Below are positions 26,361 through 35,731 of a DNA stretch of 64,000 nucleotides, piece by piece. The notes under the pieces are model-generated. The model was not told the origin of the DNA, did not search any database, and was given only the letters and a program-made list of their open reading frames with translations. The first letter of the stretch is position 1; every line of letters begins with the position of its first letter. Source of the DNA: Bradyrhizobium zhanjiangense (GTDB taxonomy: Bacteria > Pseudomonadota > Alphaproteobacteria > Rhizobiales > Xanthobacteraceae); the NCBI RefSeq assembly GCF_004114935.1, contig NZ_CP022221.1, positions 7,771,001 through 7,835,000 on the forward strand, in the 5' to 3' direction. The position numbers were made by a program, and so were the translations under genes.

Positions 26361-26765
26361 ATGATCCTGCAATCACTCGCCGGCCTGCCCGCTTTCCTGG
26401 TCTATTTCTGCACCGGGCTGATCGCGATCGTGGCCTATCTGTTCGTCTACACCCGCATCACGGCGCATAACGAATTCCAGCTCATTCGCGACAACGAGCC
26501 GGCCGCGGTGATCGCGCTCGGCCTCAGCCTGCTCGGCTTCGTCGCACCGCTGGTCAGCGCCATCGCGCATTCGGCCAACGTGCTCGACTGCCTGATCTGG
26601 GCGACGATCGCACTGATCGTGCAGGTAATCGTGTTCTTCCTCGTGAAGGTCCCGGTGCCGAACCTGTCGGCGCGGATCTCTGCCGGCGAGCTTGCCCCGT
26701 CGATCTGGCTCGGCCTGTCCTCGCTCGCCGCGGGCCTGCTGAACGCCGCCTGCATGATCTACTGA
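26361..26765 (+). CDS. DUF350 (YjfL-like) membrane protein
   Basis: 134 residues with four hydrophobic helices in two similar halves, the DUF350 repeat. The helix-loop pattern HNEFQLIRDNEPAAVIALGLSLLGF is the mark of the family and is followed in the second half by ISAGELAPSIWLGLSSLAAGLLNAACM. In E. coli the homologous yjfL lies with yjfM (DUF1190) and yjfC (glutathionylspermidine-synthase-like ATP-grasp), the same order as here. Function is unknown. ATG 26361 follows GGGGGAA; the stop is one base before the next start. Confidence 0.85.
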   Translation: MILQSLAGLPAFLVYFCTGLIAIVAYLFVYTRITAHNEFQLIRDNEPAAVIALGLSLLGFVAPLVSAIAHSANVLDCLIWATIALIVQVIVFFLVKVPVPNLSARISAGELAPSIWLGLSSLAAGLLNAACMIY

Positions 26766-26766
26766 C

Positions 26767-27174
26767 ATGGCCGACAAATCCTCCAAAAAGGAGTTCGGCA
26801 AGCGCCGGCCGGTGACCGAGCCACCGCCTCCGCGGCCGCCGGTGAAGCGCTCCGGCCATGTTGCGCTGCTGGTGATGGGCACGCTCGCGGTCGGCACCAC
26901 CGCCTACACGATGATGCCGCGGCAGACCTGCGAGCCGCCTCTTGCCGGGGCGACAGTTTCCGGAACGGAGACGCCGGCACAGGTGAGCACTACGTGCAGC
27001 AGCAGAAGCAGCTCCTCCAGTGGGAGCAGCTCGCGCTGGTCGTCGCGATCGAGCTTCTTCAGCAGCGATTCCTCGAGCCATTCTTCGTCGGGAACGTCGT
27101 CTGACTCGGGCTCCCACAGCGTGAGCCGCGGCGGCTTCGGTTCGTTTGGCCATGGCTTCTCGGGCGGCGGCTAG
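26767..27174 (+). CDS. Ser-rich membrane-anchored protein, YjfM/YgiB (DUF1190)-like
   Basis: 135 residues: a basic, Pro-rich cytosolic start, one membrane helix (about 31-50), then MPRQTCEPP and a long Ser-rich tract (about 78-118) ending in RGGFGSFGHGFSGGG. The RGGFG end and position between DUF350 and the glutathionylspermidine-synthase-like gene match DUF1190 proteins such as YgiB/YjfM, though the core of that domain is replaced by Ser repeats. A cell-envelope role is inferred. Confidence 0.6.
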   Translation: MADKSSKKEFGKRRPVTEPPPPRPPVKRSGHVALLVMGTLAVGTTAYTMMPRQTCEPPLAGATVSGTETPAQVSTTCSSRSSSSSGSSSRWSSRSSFFSSDSSSHSSSGTSSDSGSHSVSRGGFGSFGHGFSGGG

Positions 27175-27222
27175 CGCATGATCCGGAAAAGTGGCCACCG
27201 GTTTTCCGGCAAGATCATGCGC
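27174..27222. repeat. GCATGATCCGGAAAAGTGG palindromic repeat
   Basis: GCGCATGATCCGGAAAAGTGG and CCGGTTTTCCGGCAAGATCA form an imperfect hairpin. The repeat is well known in Rhizobiales intergenic spaces. It sits between the Ser-rich gene and the ATP-grasp gene and overlaps the former's stop region. Confidence 0.75.
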
Positions 27223-27232
27223 AGGAAATAAC

Positions 27233-28389
27233 ATGCAACGCATCGTTTGTCTCGAGCGCGACGACTGGCGAGAGACCGCAGCGCAATGCGGCTTCGTCTT
27301 CCACACCATCGACGGGGAACGCTATTGGGACGAGCGCGCCTATTACGGCTTCACCCTCGACGAGATCGAGCGCGGCATCGAGACGCCGACCGGCGAGATC
27401 GACGCCATGTGCCTGGAGCCGGCCGCGTCATCGGCGATGAGCGCTACTTGCGCCGTTTGAAGATTCCGGAAGCATTCTGGAGCTTGATCGCCGAGAGCTG
27501 GAAGCGCAACGACCGCAGCCTCTATGGCCGGCTCGACCTGAAATTCGACGGCAATGGCCCGGCAAAACTGCTCGAATACAATGCGGACACGCCGACCTCG
27601 ATCTTCGAGGCTGCGGTGTTTCAATGGACCTGGCTCGAACAGGCGATCGAACGCCGCATGATCCCGGCGCGTGCCGATCAGTTCAACTCGATCCATGAGC
27701 GGCTAATCGCAGCGTGGAAGCAGATTGCAGCAGGTCGCCACGTCCATCTCACCGGCATCACCGGCAACGAGGAAGACGCCGGCACGCTCGCTTATCTCGA
27801 AGACACCGCACGCCAGGCGGGGCTTTCGACCAGGCTGCTCGACATCGAACAGGTCGGCTGGCGCGATGAAGATGGCGGGTTCGTCGATCTCGACGATTGT
27901 GACATCGCGCTCGCCTTCAAGCTCTATCCCTGGGAGTGGATGTTCCACGACACCTTCGGCGCAAAGCTCAAGGACGCACCGACGCGCTGGGTCGAGCCGC
28001 CGTGGAAAGCCGTGCTCTCGAACAAGGGCATCCTGCCGCTGCTGTGGGAGATGTTTCCAAACCATCCCAATCTGCTGCCGGCCTTCTTCGAGGACGACCT
28101 GCGCGCAGCCGAGTTCGGCACGTCCTATGTGCGCAAGCCGCTGCTGTCGCGCGAGGGCGCCAACGTCACGCTGGTGTCGGACGGCATGCCGCTCGACGAG
28201 CAGGCGGGTCCGTACGGTGCCGAAGGTTTCGTGCGACAGGCTCTAGCTCCGCTGCCGAATTTTTCGGGCTTCTATCCGGTGATCGGAAGCTGGCTGGTGA
28301 ACCATGAGCCCTGCGGCCTGTCGATCCGCGAGGACGAGAGCCCGATCACGGGCAACCGCTCGCGCTTTCTGCCGCATGCGATTTTGTGA
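27233..28389 (+). pseudogene. glutathionylspermidine synthase-like ATP-grasp, frameshifted
   Basis: The first 62 residues (CLERDDWRETAAQCGFVFHT, IDGERYWDERAYYGFTLDEI, DAMCLE) are read from ATG 27233, but the family sequence then continues one frame back (RVIGDERYLRRLKIPEAFW up to RSRFLPHAI). Restoring one base at about 27415-27418, for example a lost G in GGAGGCC, gives a 385-residue protein, the normal length of the YjfC/YgiC-like family. ATP-grasp features follow in the second part: KFDGNGPAKLLEYNADTPTS, PWKAVLSNKGILPLLWEMFP and RKPLLSREGANV. YgiC/YjfC homologues lack the amidase half of bifunctional GspSA. Real mutation or sequencing error cannot be distinguished. Confidence 0.85.
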
Positions 28390-28828
28390 GAGATGCATCT
28401 CTTCCCCTCTCCCCTTGTGGGAGAGGGCTATCGCATATGCATTTCGCGGGGACCACCCGCGAGTTTGCTCCGCCTCTCCCGCTTGCGGGAGAGGCCGACG
28501 CGTCCCGGGCGATGCGAAGCATCGTCCCGAGCGCGGCGGGTGAGGGCTCTCACCGCACTGCGATCGCCTCCGCAATTCTCGACAATCCCGACGCGGAGGC
28601 ACCCCCACCCCAGCCCTCCCCCGCAAGCGGGAGAGGGAGCCCACTGCCGATGCCGAAGCATTATTCACGCCATATGCGATAGCCCTACCTTGTGGGAGAA
28701 GGTGCGCGAAGCGCCGGATGAGGGGTTCTCTCCACTCGCAAGATCGTTCGTGAGGATAGAGATCCCTCACCTGGCTTCGCTGCCGCGAAGCCACCCTCTC
28801 CCGCAAGGGGAGAGGGTGAAGAGGCACC
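28390..28828. repeat. block of CTCTCCCGC palindromic repeats
   Basis: At least six short hairpins (for example CTCTCCCGCTTGCGGGAGAG at 28477, CTCCCCCGCAAGCGGGAGAG at 28616 and CTCTCCCGCAAGGGGAGAGG at 28796) are separated by shared spacers such as GGTGAGGGCTCTCACCG. It fills the space between the ATP-grasp gene and cheR. Translations across it are not proteins. Confidence 0.75.
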
Positions 28829-29701
28829 TCACCGCGCCGCGGCGATCTTCAGCGACGGCGGCATCAGCCCGCCCATCGGGCGGCCGGAGCGCGCGGGGTT
28901 GAGCTGGTAGAGACCGCGGCGCTCAGTGATGGGGCGGAACGCGTCGGTGATGCCGACGACGGATTCGGCGGCGCCAAGCAGCAGCGTGCCGTCGGCTTCC
29001 AGTCCTTTCGCCATCCGCTCGAAGATCACCGCCTTGGTGTCCTGGTCGAAATAGATGAGCACGTTGCGGCAGAAGATCACGTCGAACGTGCCGAGATGGG
29101 AGAAGTCCTGCAACAGATTGAGCTGGCGGAACTGCACCATCGCGCGAATGTCGGCATTGAGCTGCCAGACTTCGCCGACTTGCGTGAAGTACTTCATCAA
29201 GTGCTGGATCGGCAAGCCGCGCTGCACCTCGAACTGGCTGTAGACGCCGGCCTTGGATTTCTCCAGCACCTCCTGCGACAGGTCGGTGGCGACAATCTCG
29301 ATGCGCCAGCCCGCGAACGCCGCGCCCATCTCCTTCACGCACATCGCGATCGAATAGGGCTCCTGGCCCGTCGACGACGCGGCCGACCAGATGCGCAGCG
29401 ATTTGCGCGCCGCGCGTGCCTGGATCAGGCCGGGCAGGATGGTGTCGCGCAGATGATCGAACGGGATCTTGTCGCGGTAGAAGAAGGTCTCGTTGGTGGT
29501 CATCGCTTCGACCACGTCGGTCGCGAGCCGGCCGTCGCCGTTCCTGATCCTCAGCACGAGATCGGGAATGCCAGATAGGCTCGCCTTGCGAGCGAGCGGC
29601 AGCAGCCGGCTCTCGACCAGATATTGCTTGTCGGCGGACAGGTCGAGACCGGAGCGCTCTTTCAGGAACTTGCGCAAATAGTCGTAGTCGACCGGCGTCA
29701 C
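28829..29701 (-). CDS. cheR: chemotaxis methyltransferase CheR
   Basis: 290 residues. The N-terminal helical domain ([20 protein letters not shown]) is followed by the catalytic domain: [26 protein letters not shown] for S-adenosylmethionine, [17 protein letters not shown] and [13 protein letters not shown]. It methylates glutamates on chemoreceptors. It starts with GTG at 29701, overlapping the cheB stop as GTGA, so it is translationally coupled as the last gene of the che unit. Confidence 0.95.
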   Translation of the reverse strand: MTPVDYDYLRKFLKERSGLDLSADKQYLVESRLLPLARKASLSGIPDLVLRIRNGDGRLATDVVEAMTTNETFFYRDKIPFDHLRDTILPGLIQARAARKSLRIWSAASSTGQEPYSIAMCVKEMGAAFAGWRIEIVATDLSQEVLEKSKAGVYSQFEVQRGLPIQHLMKYFTQVGEVWQLNADIRAMVQFRQLNLLQDFSHLGTFDVIFCRNVLIYFDQDTKAVIFERMAKGLEADGTLLLGAAESVVGITDAFRPITERRGLYQLNPARSGRPMGGLMPPSLKIAAAR

Positions 29702-30891
29702 GAGCGGTCTCCCGCGAACAGGCGATTGACCTTGGCGCCGATCTGGTTGAGCGGCAGGATCGCCGCGCAGATGCCGGCATTGGCGGCCGCGCCCGGCATG
29801 CCCCAGACCACGCTGGAAGCTTCGTCCTGCGCGATGACACTGCCACCGGCGGCGACGATGTCCTTGCCGCCGCGCATGCCGTCGGAGCCCATGCCCGTCA
29901 GGATCACGGAGAGGATGCCGCCGTGCCAGATGTCGATGGCGGAGGTGAAGAGCGGATCGACCGCGGGCTTGCAGAAATTGACGGCGGGACCGTCGTCGAG
30001 CGCGATCACGGTATCGGCGCCGCTGCGCACCACGCGCATGTGCTTGCCGCCGGGCGCCAGATAAATCCGTCCCGGCTTCACCGGCTCGCCATCGATCGCC
30101 TCGGCTGCCGGCTTGCGGCTCGAGCGCGCCAGATGCTCGGCAAGAATGGTGGTGAAGGTCGGCGGCATGTGCTGAGTGATCAGCACCGGGACGCGGTCGA
30201 TCACCGGGCCGAGCTCGGTGACGAGTGCCATCAGCGCCTGGGGACCGCCGGTCGAGGAGCCGATCAGCAACACCTTCGGCGTCTGGGTCGAGAACGGGCG
30301 CATCGCCAGCGCTCCCAACGACGGCGCGGCCGGGACCGGCGCAGGCGCGGCGGACCGCGCGACGGCTGGTGCACGTACGGCCGGAGCGGGGCTCGCGGGC
30401 GCCAGCGGCGGGCTCGCAATCGCGGGCTTCCTGCGCAGACGCGCGCCGAGGTGACGGATCTTCTGGATCAAATCGTGGTGGAAGGTGTCCGCCGCGGAAG
30501 CCTCGCGCGTCGACTCCGGCTTCGGAATGTAGTCAGCGGCACCAAGCGACAGCGCCTTGAAGCTGATCTCCGCGTTACGGCGGGTCAGCGTCGAGGCCAT
30601 GATGATGACGAGATCGCGCTTCTTCGCCAGCAGTTGCGGCAGCGCCGAGAGGCCGTCGAGTTCGGGCATTTCGATGTCGAGCACGGCGACATCGGGATTG
30701 ATGCGTTCGATCTGGTTGACCGCCTCGAGCCCGGTGCGCAGCGAGGCCGCGACCTCCATGTCGTGCTCGGCGCCGATCCAGCGCGAGATCAGACCGCGGA
30801 TGACGACGGAGTCGTCGACGATCATCACCCGCAGCGGCCCCGCTTCGCGCGACGAACCCGTGGTCGAACTACCTGCGAACGCAGTACTCAT
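29698..30891 (-). CDS. cheB: chemotaxis glutamate methylesterase CheB
   Basis: 397 residues. The receiver domain has phospho-acceptor D72 ([13 protein letters not shown]) and Lys in YIPKPES. After an Ala/Pro-rich linker (about 155-200) comes the methylesterase domain with the catalytic Ser in [11 protein letters not shown], His in [10 protein letters not shown] and Asp in LTGMGSDGM. It removes methyl groups and deamidates Gln on receptors when phosphorylated by CheA. It lies 75 bases after cheY. Confidence 0.95.
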   Translation of the reverse strand: MSTAFAGSSTTGSSREAGPLRVMIVDDSVVIRGLISRWIGAEHDMEVAASLRTGLEAVNQIERINPDVAVLDIEMPELDGLSALPQLLAKKRDLVIIMASTLTRRNAEISFKALSLGAADYIPKPESTREASAADTFHHDLIQKIRHLGARLRRKPAIASPPLAPASPAPAVRAPAVARSAAPAPVPAAPSLGALAMRPFSTQTPKVLLIGSSTGGPQALMALVTELGPVIDRVPVLITQHMPPTFTTILAEHLARSSRKPAAEAIDGEPVKPGRIYLAPGGKHMRVVRSGADTVIALDDGPAVNFCKPAVDPLFTSAIDIWHGGILSVILTGMGSDGMRGGKDIVAAGGSVIAQDEASSVVWGMPGAAANAGICAAILPLNQIGAKVNRLFAGDRS

Positions 30892-30966
30892 TACTCACCA
30901 ACTCAGACTGAAACGGTTCAGTTGAAAACAAGCGCCGAAGGATCCGTTCAGCCTCCGGGCGATCGG

Positions 30967-31332
30967 TCAGATAAGGCCGACTTCCTGGAATTTCGCCGTC
31001 ACGATGTCCTTGTCGAAGGGCTTCATGATGTACTCGTTGGCGCCGGCGTGCAGCGCGCGCGCGATGTGCGCGACGTCGTTCTCGGTGGTGCAGAACACCA
31101 CCTTGGGCTGGTCGCCGCCGGGCATGCGCCTGAGATGGCCGAGGAACTCGTAGCCATCCATCACGGGCATGTTCCAGTCGAGCAGCACCGCGTCGGGCAA
31201 GCCGCGCTTGCAGGCCTCCAGCGCCTTCTCACCGTCTTCGGCTTCGAGGATCTGGAAGTCGAGGCCCTCCAGGATCCGGCGCGCAACCTTGCGGATGACG
31301 CTGGAATCATCAACGACGAGACAAGTTCGCAT
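30967..31332 (-). CDS. cheY: chemotaxis response regulator CheY
   Basis: 121 residues, a single receiver domain. The acidic pocket is DD at 8-9, the phospho-acceptor D52 (AVLLDWNMPVMDGYEF), the conserved Thr in FCTTENDV and Lys104 in YIMKPFDKD. The LDWNMP signature places it with motor-binding or ChpT-linked CheY proteins of alphaproteobacteria. It binds the flagellar switch when phosphorylated. It lies between cheW and cheB. Confidence 0.93.
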   Translation of the reverse strand: MRTCLVVDDSSVIRKVARRILEGLDFQILEAEDGEKALEACKRGLPDAVLLDWNMPVMDGYEFLGHLRRMPGGDQPKVVFCTTENDVAHIARALHAGANEYIMKPFDKDIVTAKFQEVGLI

Positions 31333-31402
31333 GTGAACCTCTGCTTCCTCCCCTTTGCCGGGGCACTTCCAGTTCGGGCCCGATGATGGCGATGCCGCCG
31401 TA

Positions 31403-31873
31403 TCAGGCCGCCATCATCTCGGGCGCGAGCTCGAGGACGCGATCGACGTCGAGGACGACCATGAGCTGGCCGTCGAGGCGGTGGACGCCGCCGGCGAGCT
31501 TGGCCATGCGCGGATCGAGGTTGACGGGGTTTTCCTCCTTGCCGTCCTCGGGCAGGCGCAGCACCTCGCCGATCTGATCGATCAGGAGGCCATAGGATTC
31601 ACCGCGCAGGTCGACGCCGACCGCCATCGGCACCTTGCCGTCTTCGGCCTTGGGCAGGCCGAGCCGGGCGCGCATGTCGACCACGGTGACGATGCGGCCA
31701 CGCAGGTTCAGGACGCCGGCGATCTCGCGCGAGGACAGCGGCACGCGGGTGACGCGCTCGGGCATGAACACGTCCTGGACGCGGGAGATCGGCAGGCCGA
31801 ACAGCTGGCCGCCGATCATCGCGGTGACGTATTCGACCATGGCGCCCTCGGTGGACTGGGTCTTGCGGCTCAT
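31403..31873 (-). CDS. cheW: chemotaxis coupling protein CheW
   Basis: 156 residues made of one CheW domain: FGLPISRVQDVFMPERVTRV, GVLNLRGRIVTVVDMRARLG, GLLIDQIGEVLRL and QLMVVLDVDRVLELA. It links receptors to the CheA kinase. It begins 21 bases after the cheA stop. Confidence 0.93.
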   Translation of the reverse strand: MSRKTQSTEGAMVEYVTAMIGGQLFGLPISRVQDVFMPERVTRVPLSSREIAGVLNLRGRIVTVVDMRARLGLPKAEDGKVPMAVGVDLRGESYGLLIDQIGEVLRLPEDGKEENPVNLDPRMAKLAGGVHRLDGQLMVVLDVDRVLELAPEMMAA

Positions 31874-31894
31874 CGATCTATCTCCTTGTCGCCC

Positions 31895-34210
31895 TTACGC
31901 CGCTGCCCGGCTCAGCTCGGAGGCGCCGGCGGCGCCCGCGGTCTGCTCCTTCAGCGCCGCGATCAGACCGGGACGGTCGAACTTGGCGACATAGTCGTGG
32001 AAGCCGGCCTGACGGCCGCGCTCGATCGCCGCCGGCGACACCAGCGCGGAGAGGCCGATGATCGGCATCGACCCCAGATTGTTGTCGGAGCGGATCAGTT
32101 CGGCGAACTCGAACCCGTTCATGTCGGGCATCTCGATGTCGGTCAGGACCACGTCAAAGCTCTGCGCGCGCAGCGCGGCGAGGCCCTCCTGCGCGGTCGG
32201 CGCGGTGCGGACGCGGTAGCCCGCCGCTTTCAGCACCGGCGCCAGCATGTTGCGGAAGAAGGCGCTGTCGTCGACCAGCAGCACCGACTGCGCGTGCAGC
32301 GACGGCTTCATCTCCTTGCGGGTGAACCAGTCGGCGAACGCCATCGGCAGGAAGTGGCCGACGTCGATCACCTCGGTGGCCTGGCCCTTGATCACGGCCG
32401 AGCCCAGAATGCCCGAACCGGAGCCGCCGACCTCGATGTTGAGCCGCTCCTCGACGATGTCGATGATCTCGTCGACGACGAGGCCCATGGAGCGGCCGTC
32501 ATCGGCGAACACCAGGATCGGCTGGGCGCCCTGGCTGGCGATGGTGACGCCCTCCATCGCGACCAGCGGCATCAGCTGCTCGCGGTACTGCACCATGTAG
32601 CGGCCGTTACTGAACTCGATCTTGTCGGCCGGCAGCTCCTCCAGGCGGGTGACGAGCCCGAGCGGGACCGCCTTGGGCTGGGACGAGCCGGCGCGGAACA
32701 CCAGCAGCGAGGTGGTCTGCTCGCCACTGCCGATGTGATGCGCCGCATTCTCGTCGGCCATGTCATGGGCCGAGGAGCCGGCGGCGCCGAGCGCCTTGGC
32801 AATGCCGTTGGGATCGATGATCATGATGACGGCGCCATCGCCCAAAATGGTGTTGCCGGAGAACATGTCGATGTGACGCAGCTTGGTCGACATCGGCTTG
32901 ACCACGATCTCTTCGGTGTGAAACACGCCGTCGACGACGATGCCAAAGGTCTGACTGCCGACCTGGGTCACCACGATAAAGCCGTTCTCGGGATCGGACG
33001 CGGCGCCATCGTCGATCTTCAAGAGCTTCTTCAGATGGATCAGCGGCAGCAGCTTGTTGCGCAGGCGCAAGACCGCGGTGTCCTTGATGCGCTCGATGCG
33101 GTGCTCGCTGTTGGCGCGGGCGCGCACCAGCTCGACCACCGAGAGCTGCGGGATCGCAAAGCGGTCGCCGGCGGCTTCGACGATCAGGGCCGAGACGATC
33201 GCCAAGGTCAGCGGGATCTTGATGGTGACCGAGCTTCCCTCGCCGGCCACGCTCTTGATGTCGATGGTGCCGCCGATCTGGTCGATATTGGTGCGGACCA
33301 CGTCCATGCCGACGCCGCGGCCCGAGACCGAGGTGATGGCGGCCGCGGTCGAGAAGCCCGGCGCGAAGATGAACTTGTGGATCTGGGCCTCGCTCATCTT
33401 CTCCAGCTCAGCCTCGGTGACCAACCCTGAGGAGAGCGCCTTGGCCTTGATCTTCTCGGTGTTGAGGCCGCGGCCGTTGTCGGCGATGCAGATGATGATG
33501 TGGCCGCCCTCGTGATAGGCGGACAGCCGAATGGTGCCCTGCTCGCCCTTGCCGGCCGCCAAGCGCTCGGCGGGGGTCTCCAGGCCATGATCGGCGGAGT
33601 TGCGCACCATGTGGGTGAGCGGGTCCTTGATCAGGTCGAGCACCTGGCGGTCGAGCTCGGTGTCGGCGCCGTGCATCTCCAGCTCGATCTGCTTGCCGAG
33701 TTCGCTCGAGAGATCGCGGACGATGCGGGGCAGCTTCTGCCAGGCGTTGCCGATCGGCTGCATGCGCGTCTTCATGACGCCCTCCTGCAGCTCGGCGGTG
33801 ACGTTGGACAGCCGCTGCAGCGGCACCTTGAACTCGGTGTCCTCGTTGCGGCGGGAGATCTCCAACAGCTGGTTGCGGGTCAGCACCAGCTCGGAGACCA
33901 TGGTCATCAGGTGCTCCAGCGTATCCACGTTGACGCGGATCGACTGGTTGGCGATGCGGTCGCCTTCGCCGGCACTTTCGTCGGCCATCGACTTCTTCGG
34001 CGCGGGCTTTTGCTTGGCGGCTTCCTTCGCAGCCGGGGCTTCAGCCGCCGGCGCGGGCTCGGCCTTGGCTTCAGCCTTGGCAACGGGCGCCGCAGGCACC
34101 GGCGCTTCGATCGCGGTCTCGCGGAAGGCGCGCTCGAGCTCGTCGAGCGAGACTTCGCCGGGACGCAACGGGCGCTCCAGCGTCTGTTCGATCAGCGTGC
34201 CCGTGGTCAT
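31895..34210 (-). CDS. cheA: CheA histidine kinase: P3-P5 domains plus receiver, lacking Hpt
   Basis: 771 residues as read from ATG 34210. An Ala/Pro/Lys-rich linker (about 35-75) is followed by the dimerisation helices (VNVDTLEHLMTMVSELVLTR), the ATPase domain (LTHMVRNSADHGLE N-box, ADNGRGLN, SGRGVGMDVV), two successive CheW-like domains (about 345-480 and 510-620) and a C-terminal receiver (about 655-770, phospho-acceptor in VVLTDIEMPDMNG). This is a hybrid CheA. The phosphotransfer P1 domain is encoded in the preceding frame (34207-34674), and one missing base near 34230 separates them; the ATG used here lies inside what is normally continuous coding sequence, with AAGGAG abutting it. The split may be real or an error. 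Confidence 0.9.
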   Translation of the reverse strand: MTTGTLIEQTLERPLRPGEVSLDELERAFRETAIEAPVPAAPVAKAEAKAEPAPAAEAPAAKEAAKQKPAPKKSMADESAGEGDRIANQSIRVNVDTLEHLMTMVSELVLTRNQLLEISRRNEDTEFKVPLQRLSNVTAELQEGVMKTRMQPIGNAWQKLPRIVRDLSSELGKQIELEMHGADTELDRQVLDLIKDPLTHMVRNSADHGLETPAERLAAGKGEQGTIRLSAYHEGGHIIICIADNGRGLNTEKIKAKALSSGLVTEAELEKMSEAQIHKFIFAPGFSTAAAITSVSGRGVGMDVVRTNIDQIGGTIDIKSVAGEGSSVTIKIPLTLAIVSALIVEAAGDRFAIPQLSVVELVRARANSEHRIERIKDTAVLRLRNKLLPLIHLKKLLKIDDGAASDPENGFIVVTQVGSQTFGIVVDGVFHTEEIVVKPMSTKLRHIDMFSGNTILGDGAVIMIIDPNGIAKALGAAGSSAHDMADENAAHHIGSGEQTTSLLVFRAGSSQPKAVPLGLVTRLEELPADKIEFSNGRYMVQYREQLMPLVAMEGVTIASQGAQPILVFADDGRSMGLVVDEIIDIVEERLNIEVGGSGSGILGSAVIKGQATEVIDVGHFLPMAFADWFTRKEMKPSLHAQSVLLVDDSAFFRNMLAPVLKAAGYRVRTAPTAQEGLAALRAQSFDVVLTDIEMPDMNGFEFAELIRSDNNLGSMPIIGLSALVSPAAIERGRQAGFHDYVAKFDRPGLIAALKEQTAGAAGASELSRAAA

Positions 34211-34674
34211 CTCCTTGGTGGGCGCAGCGGCGGGGCTTCCGGCGCCAGCGGCGGCGCGTCGGCGACGGGAGCGGCATGATCTGCTGCCATCGCCGCCATG
34301 CCCTGCTCGACCATCGCCTCCAGCTTGTCGATGAGGTCGCGGTCGTTGCCTTCCGGCTCGGCTTCGGTCGCCTCCAGGCCAGCCAAAATCTCCTTGATGC
34401 GGTCGATCGAGGACAGGATCACCGTCACCGCCTGCCCGGTCACCGGCATGCCGTCGCGGAATTTGCCCATCAGCGTCTCGCCGGCATGCGCCAGCGCTTC
34501 CAGCCGCGGCAGGCCGAGGAAGCCGCAGGTGCCCTTGATGGTGTGGACCAGGCGGAAGATGTTATCCAGGATCTTGGCGTTGTTCGGCTCCTGCTCGAAC
34601 TTCACCAGCTGATTGTCGACGGTGTCCAGGCTCTCGCTGGTCTCCGTCAAAAACTCCCGCAACAGATCATCCAT
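34207..34674 (-). CDS. cheA: CheA Hpt (P1) domain fragment, split from the rest of CheA
   Basis: 155 residues from ATG 34674. Residues 1-110 are the Hpt domain with phospho-accepting H44 in RLVHTIKGTCGFLGL and the following helices (RLEALAHAGETLMGKFRDGM). The frame then runs into PEAPPLRPPRR and stops at 34207, overlapping the next start as ATGA. In the alternate frame the sequence reads AAPTKEMTTGTL, which continues the usual CheA, so loss of one G in CCGGCC at about 34230-34232 explains the break. As it stands, P1 would be a separate protein that could still be phosphorylated in trans. Confidence 0.88.
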   Translation of the reverse strand: MDDLLREFLTETSESLDTVDNQLVKFEQEPNNAKILDNIFRLVHTIKGTCGFLGLPRLEALAHAGETLMGKFRDGMPVTGQAVTVILSSIDRIKEILAGLEATEAEPEGNDRDLIDKLEAMVEQGMAAMAADHAAPVADAPPLAPEAPPLRPPRR

Positions 34675-34804
34675 GAAAACAGGCCTTCATACAGGAAGGG
34701 CGCGCACGAGGCGTGATGCGCCATTTCGGAATGGGGCCAGCTTCACCGCAAAGCGTTTAATATTGGTTGAGTAAGTGCAAAAGAACGGAACCAACAAAGA
34801 GATA

Positions 34805-34831
34805 AGGCGCTCCGGACAAACCGAAGCGCCT
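34805..34831 (-). terminator. possible terminator of chpT
   Basis: AGGCGCTCCGG and CCGAAGCGCCT form an imperfect stem, 41 bases past the chpT stop and about 130 bases before the cheA start. The following T-run on the minus strand is weak. Confidence 0.4.
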
Positions 34832-34871
34832 CGTGAAGATTGGATTAAGACTTCGAGAGCGAAGGGCGCGT

Positions 34872-35525
34872 TTACGAAGCGGTAACGGTGATGGCTTCGC
34901 CTTCCGGTGCGAGCCTCACGGTGAGCCCGCAGGCCTGCGCCAACAGCCGCGTATAATAAGGCTGGATCGCATGCGCATCTGCGGCAGGTCCGCGCTCGCC
35001 GCTCAGGAGTTCGGAGATGTTCTGCGGCAGGCGCGCATTGTGTCCGGTCGCGGTGATGCGGAAGCTCATCGTCTCGCCCTCGCCGATCGGATCGATCGTC
35101 AGCATGCCGCCGCGCGGGATCGTGTGCTGGGCAACCACCAGCATGTTGAGCAGCAGCTTGACGCGATTCTTCGGCAGCAGGAGCCGCGGCAGATTCCAGG
35201 TGATCGAGCACTTGCCGTCCTCGATGTGGCCGCGCGCCATGGTCTGGGCATCGCCGAGATCGATCTGGGCGCCCGAGGAGCCAGCGGCGCCGAAAGCAAG
35301 GCGGCAGAACTGGAGCCGGGCCGAGGCCGTCTTGGCACTCTTGCGAATGAGGTCGAGCGCGAACTCGCGGTCCTCGGGCTTGGGATCGTCGTCGAGCACT
35401 TCGAGCCCATTGACGATGGCGCCGACGGGGCTGATGAGATCGTGGCAGACCCGCGAGCACAAGAGCGCAGCGAGTTCGAGCATATCGGGAGCAGTAACGG
35501 TCGCGGGCGACGAGGCGTCAGACAT
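34872..35525 (-). CDS. chpT: histidine phosphotransferase ChpT
   Basis: 217 residues. The helical hairpin with phospho-accepting H28 (LCSRVCHDLISPVGAIVNGL) is the family mark; the C-terminal part is a degenerate HATPase-like domain (LLLPKNRVKLLLNMLVVAQ, GEGETMSFRI) without ATP-binding motifs, as in Caulobacter ChpT. It forwards phosphate from CckA to CtrA and to CpdR. ATG 35525 is the start; the frame upstream to 35585 is not like ChpT. ctrA lies 9 kb away in this same window and the che genes are directly downstream. Confidence 0.92.
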   Translation of the reverse strand: MSDASSPATVTAPDMLELAALLCSRVCHDLISPVGAIVNGLEVLDDDPKPEDREFALDLIRKSAKTASARLQFCRLAFGAAGSSGAQIDLGDAQTMARGHIEDGKCSITWNLPRLLLPKNRVKLLLNMLVVAQHTIPRGGMLTIDPIGEGETMSFRITATGHNARLPQNISELLSGERGPAADAHAIQPYYTRLLAQACGLTVRLAPEGEAITVTAS

Positions 35526-35731
35526 ATAATGGGGTCCTGGAGGGTTCCTGGAATTGCACGGCGCTGGACGCCGCGAATCACGCATGCTTGACGGATGCTG
35601 CGGGTTCTAACATTCGCAAGCCTGCGGCAGCTAGCTTGCGATCACTTCGAGGCGGCCATAAGCCCCCAATCGGATCAATCCTGGCGAATCAGTCGAGGAG
35701 GAACGAAATTGCCGATGAATGAGGCATCCAA

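Noticed and set aside
28390..28828. CRISPR-like array
   Set aside because: Repeats are palindromes of varying length with irregular spacing and shared spacers; no cas gene. They belong to a REP-type family.
31355..33430. 691-codon open frame antisense to cheW/cheA
   Set aside because: Shadow of the che genes; Arg/His/Asp-rich low-complexity translation, no start signals.
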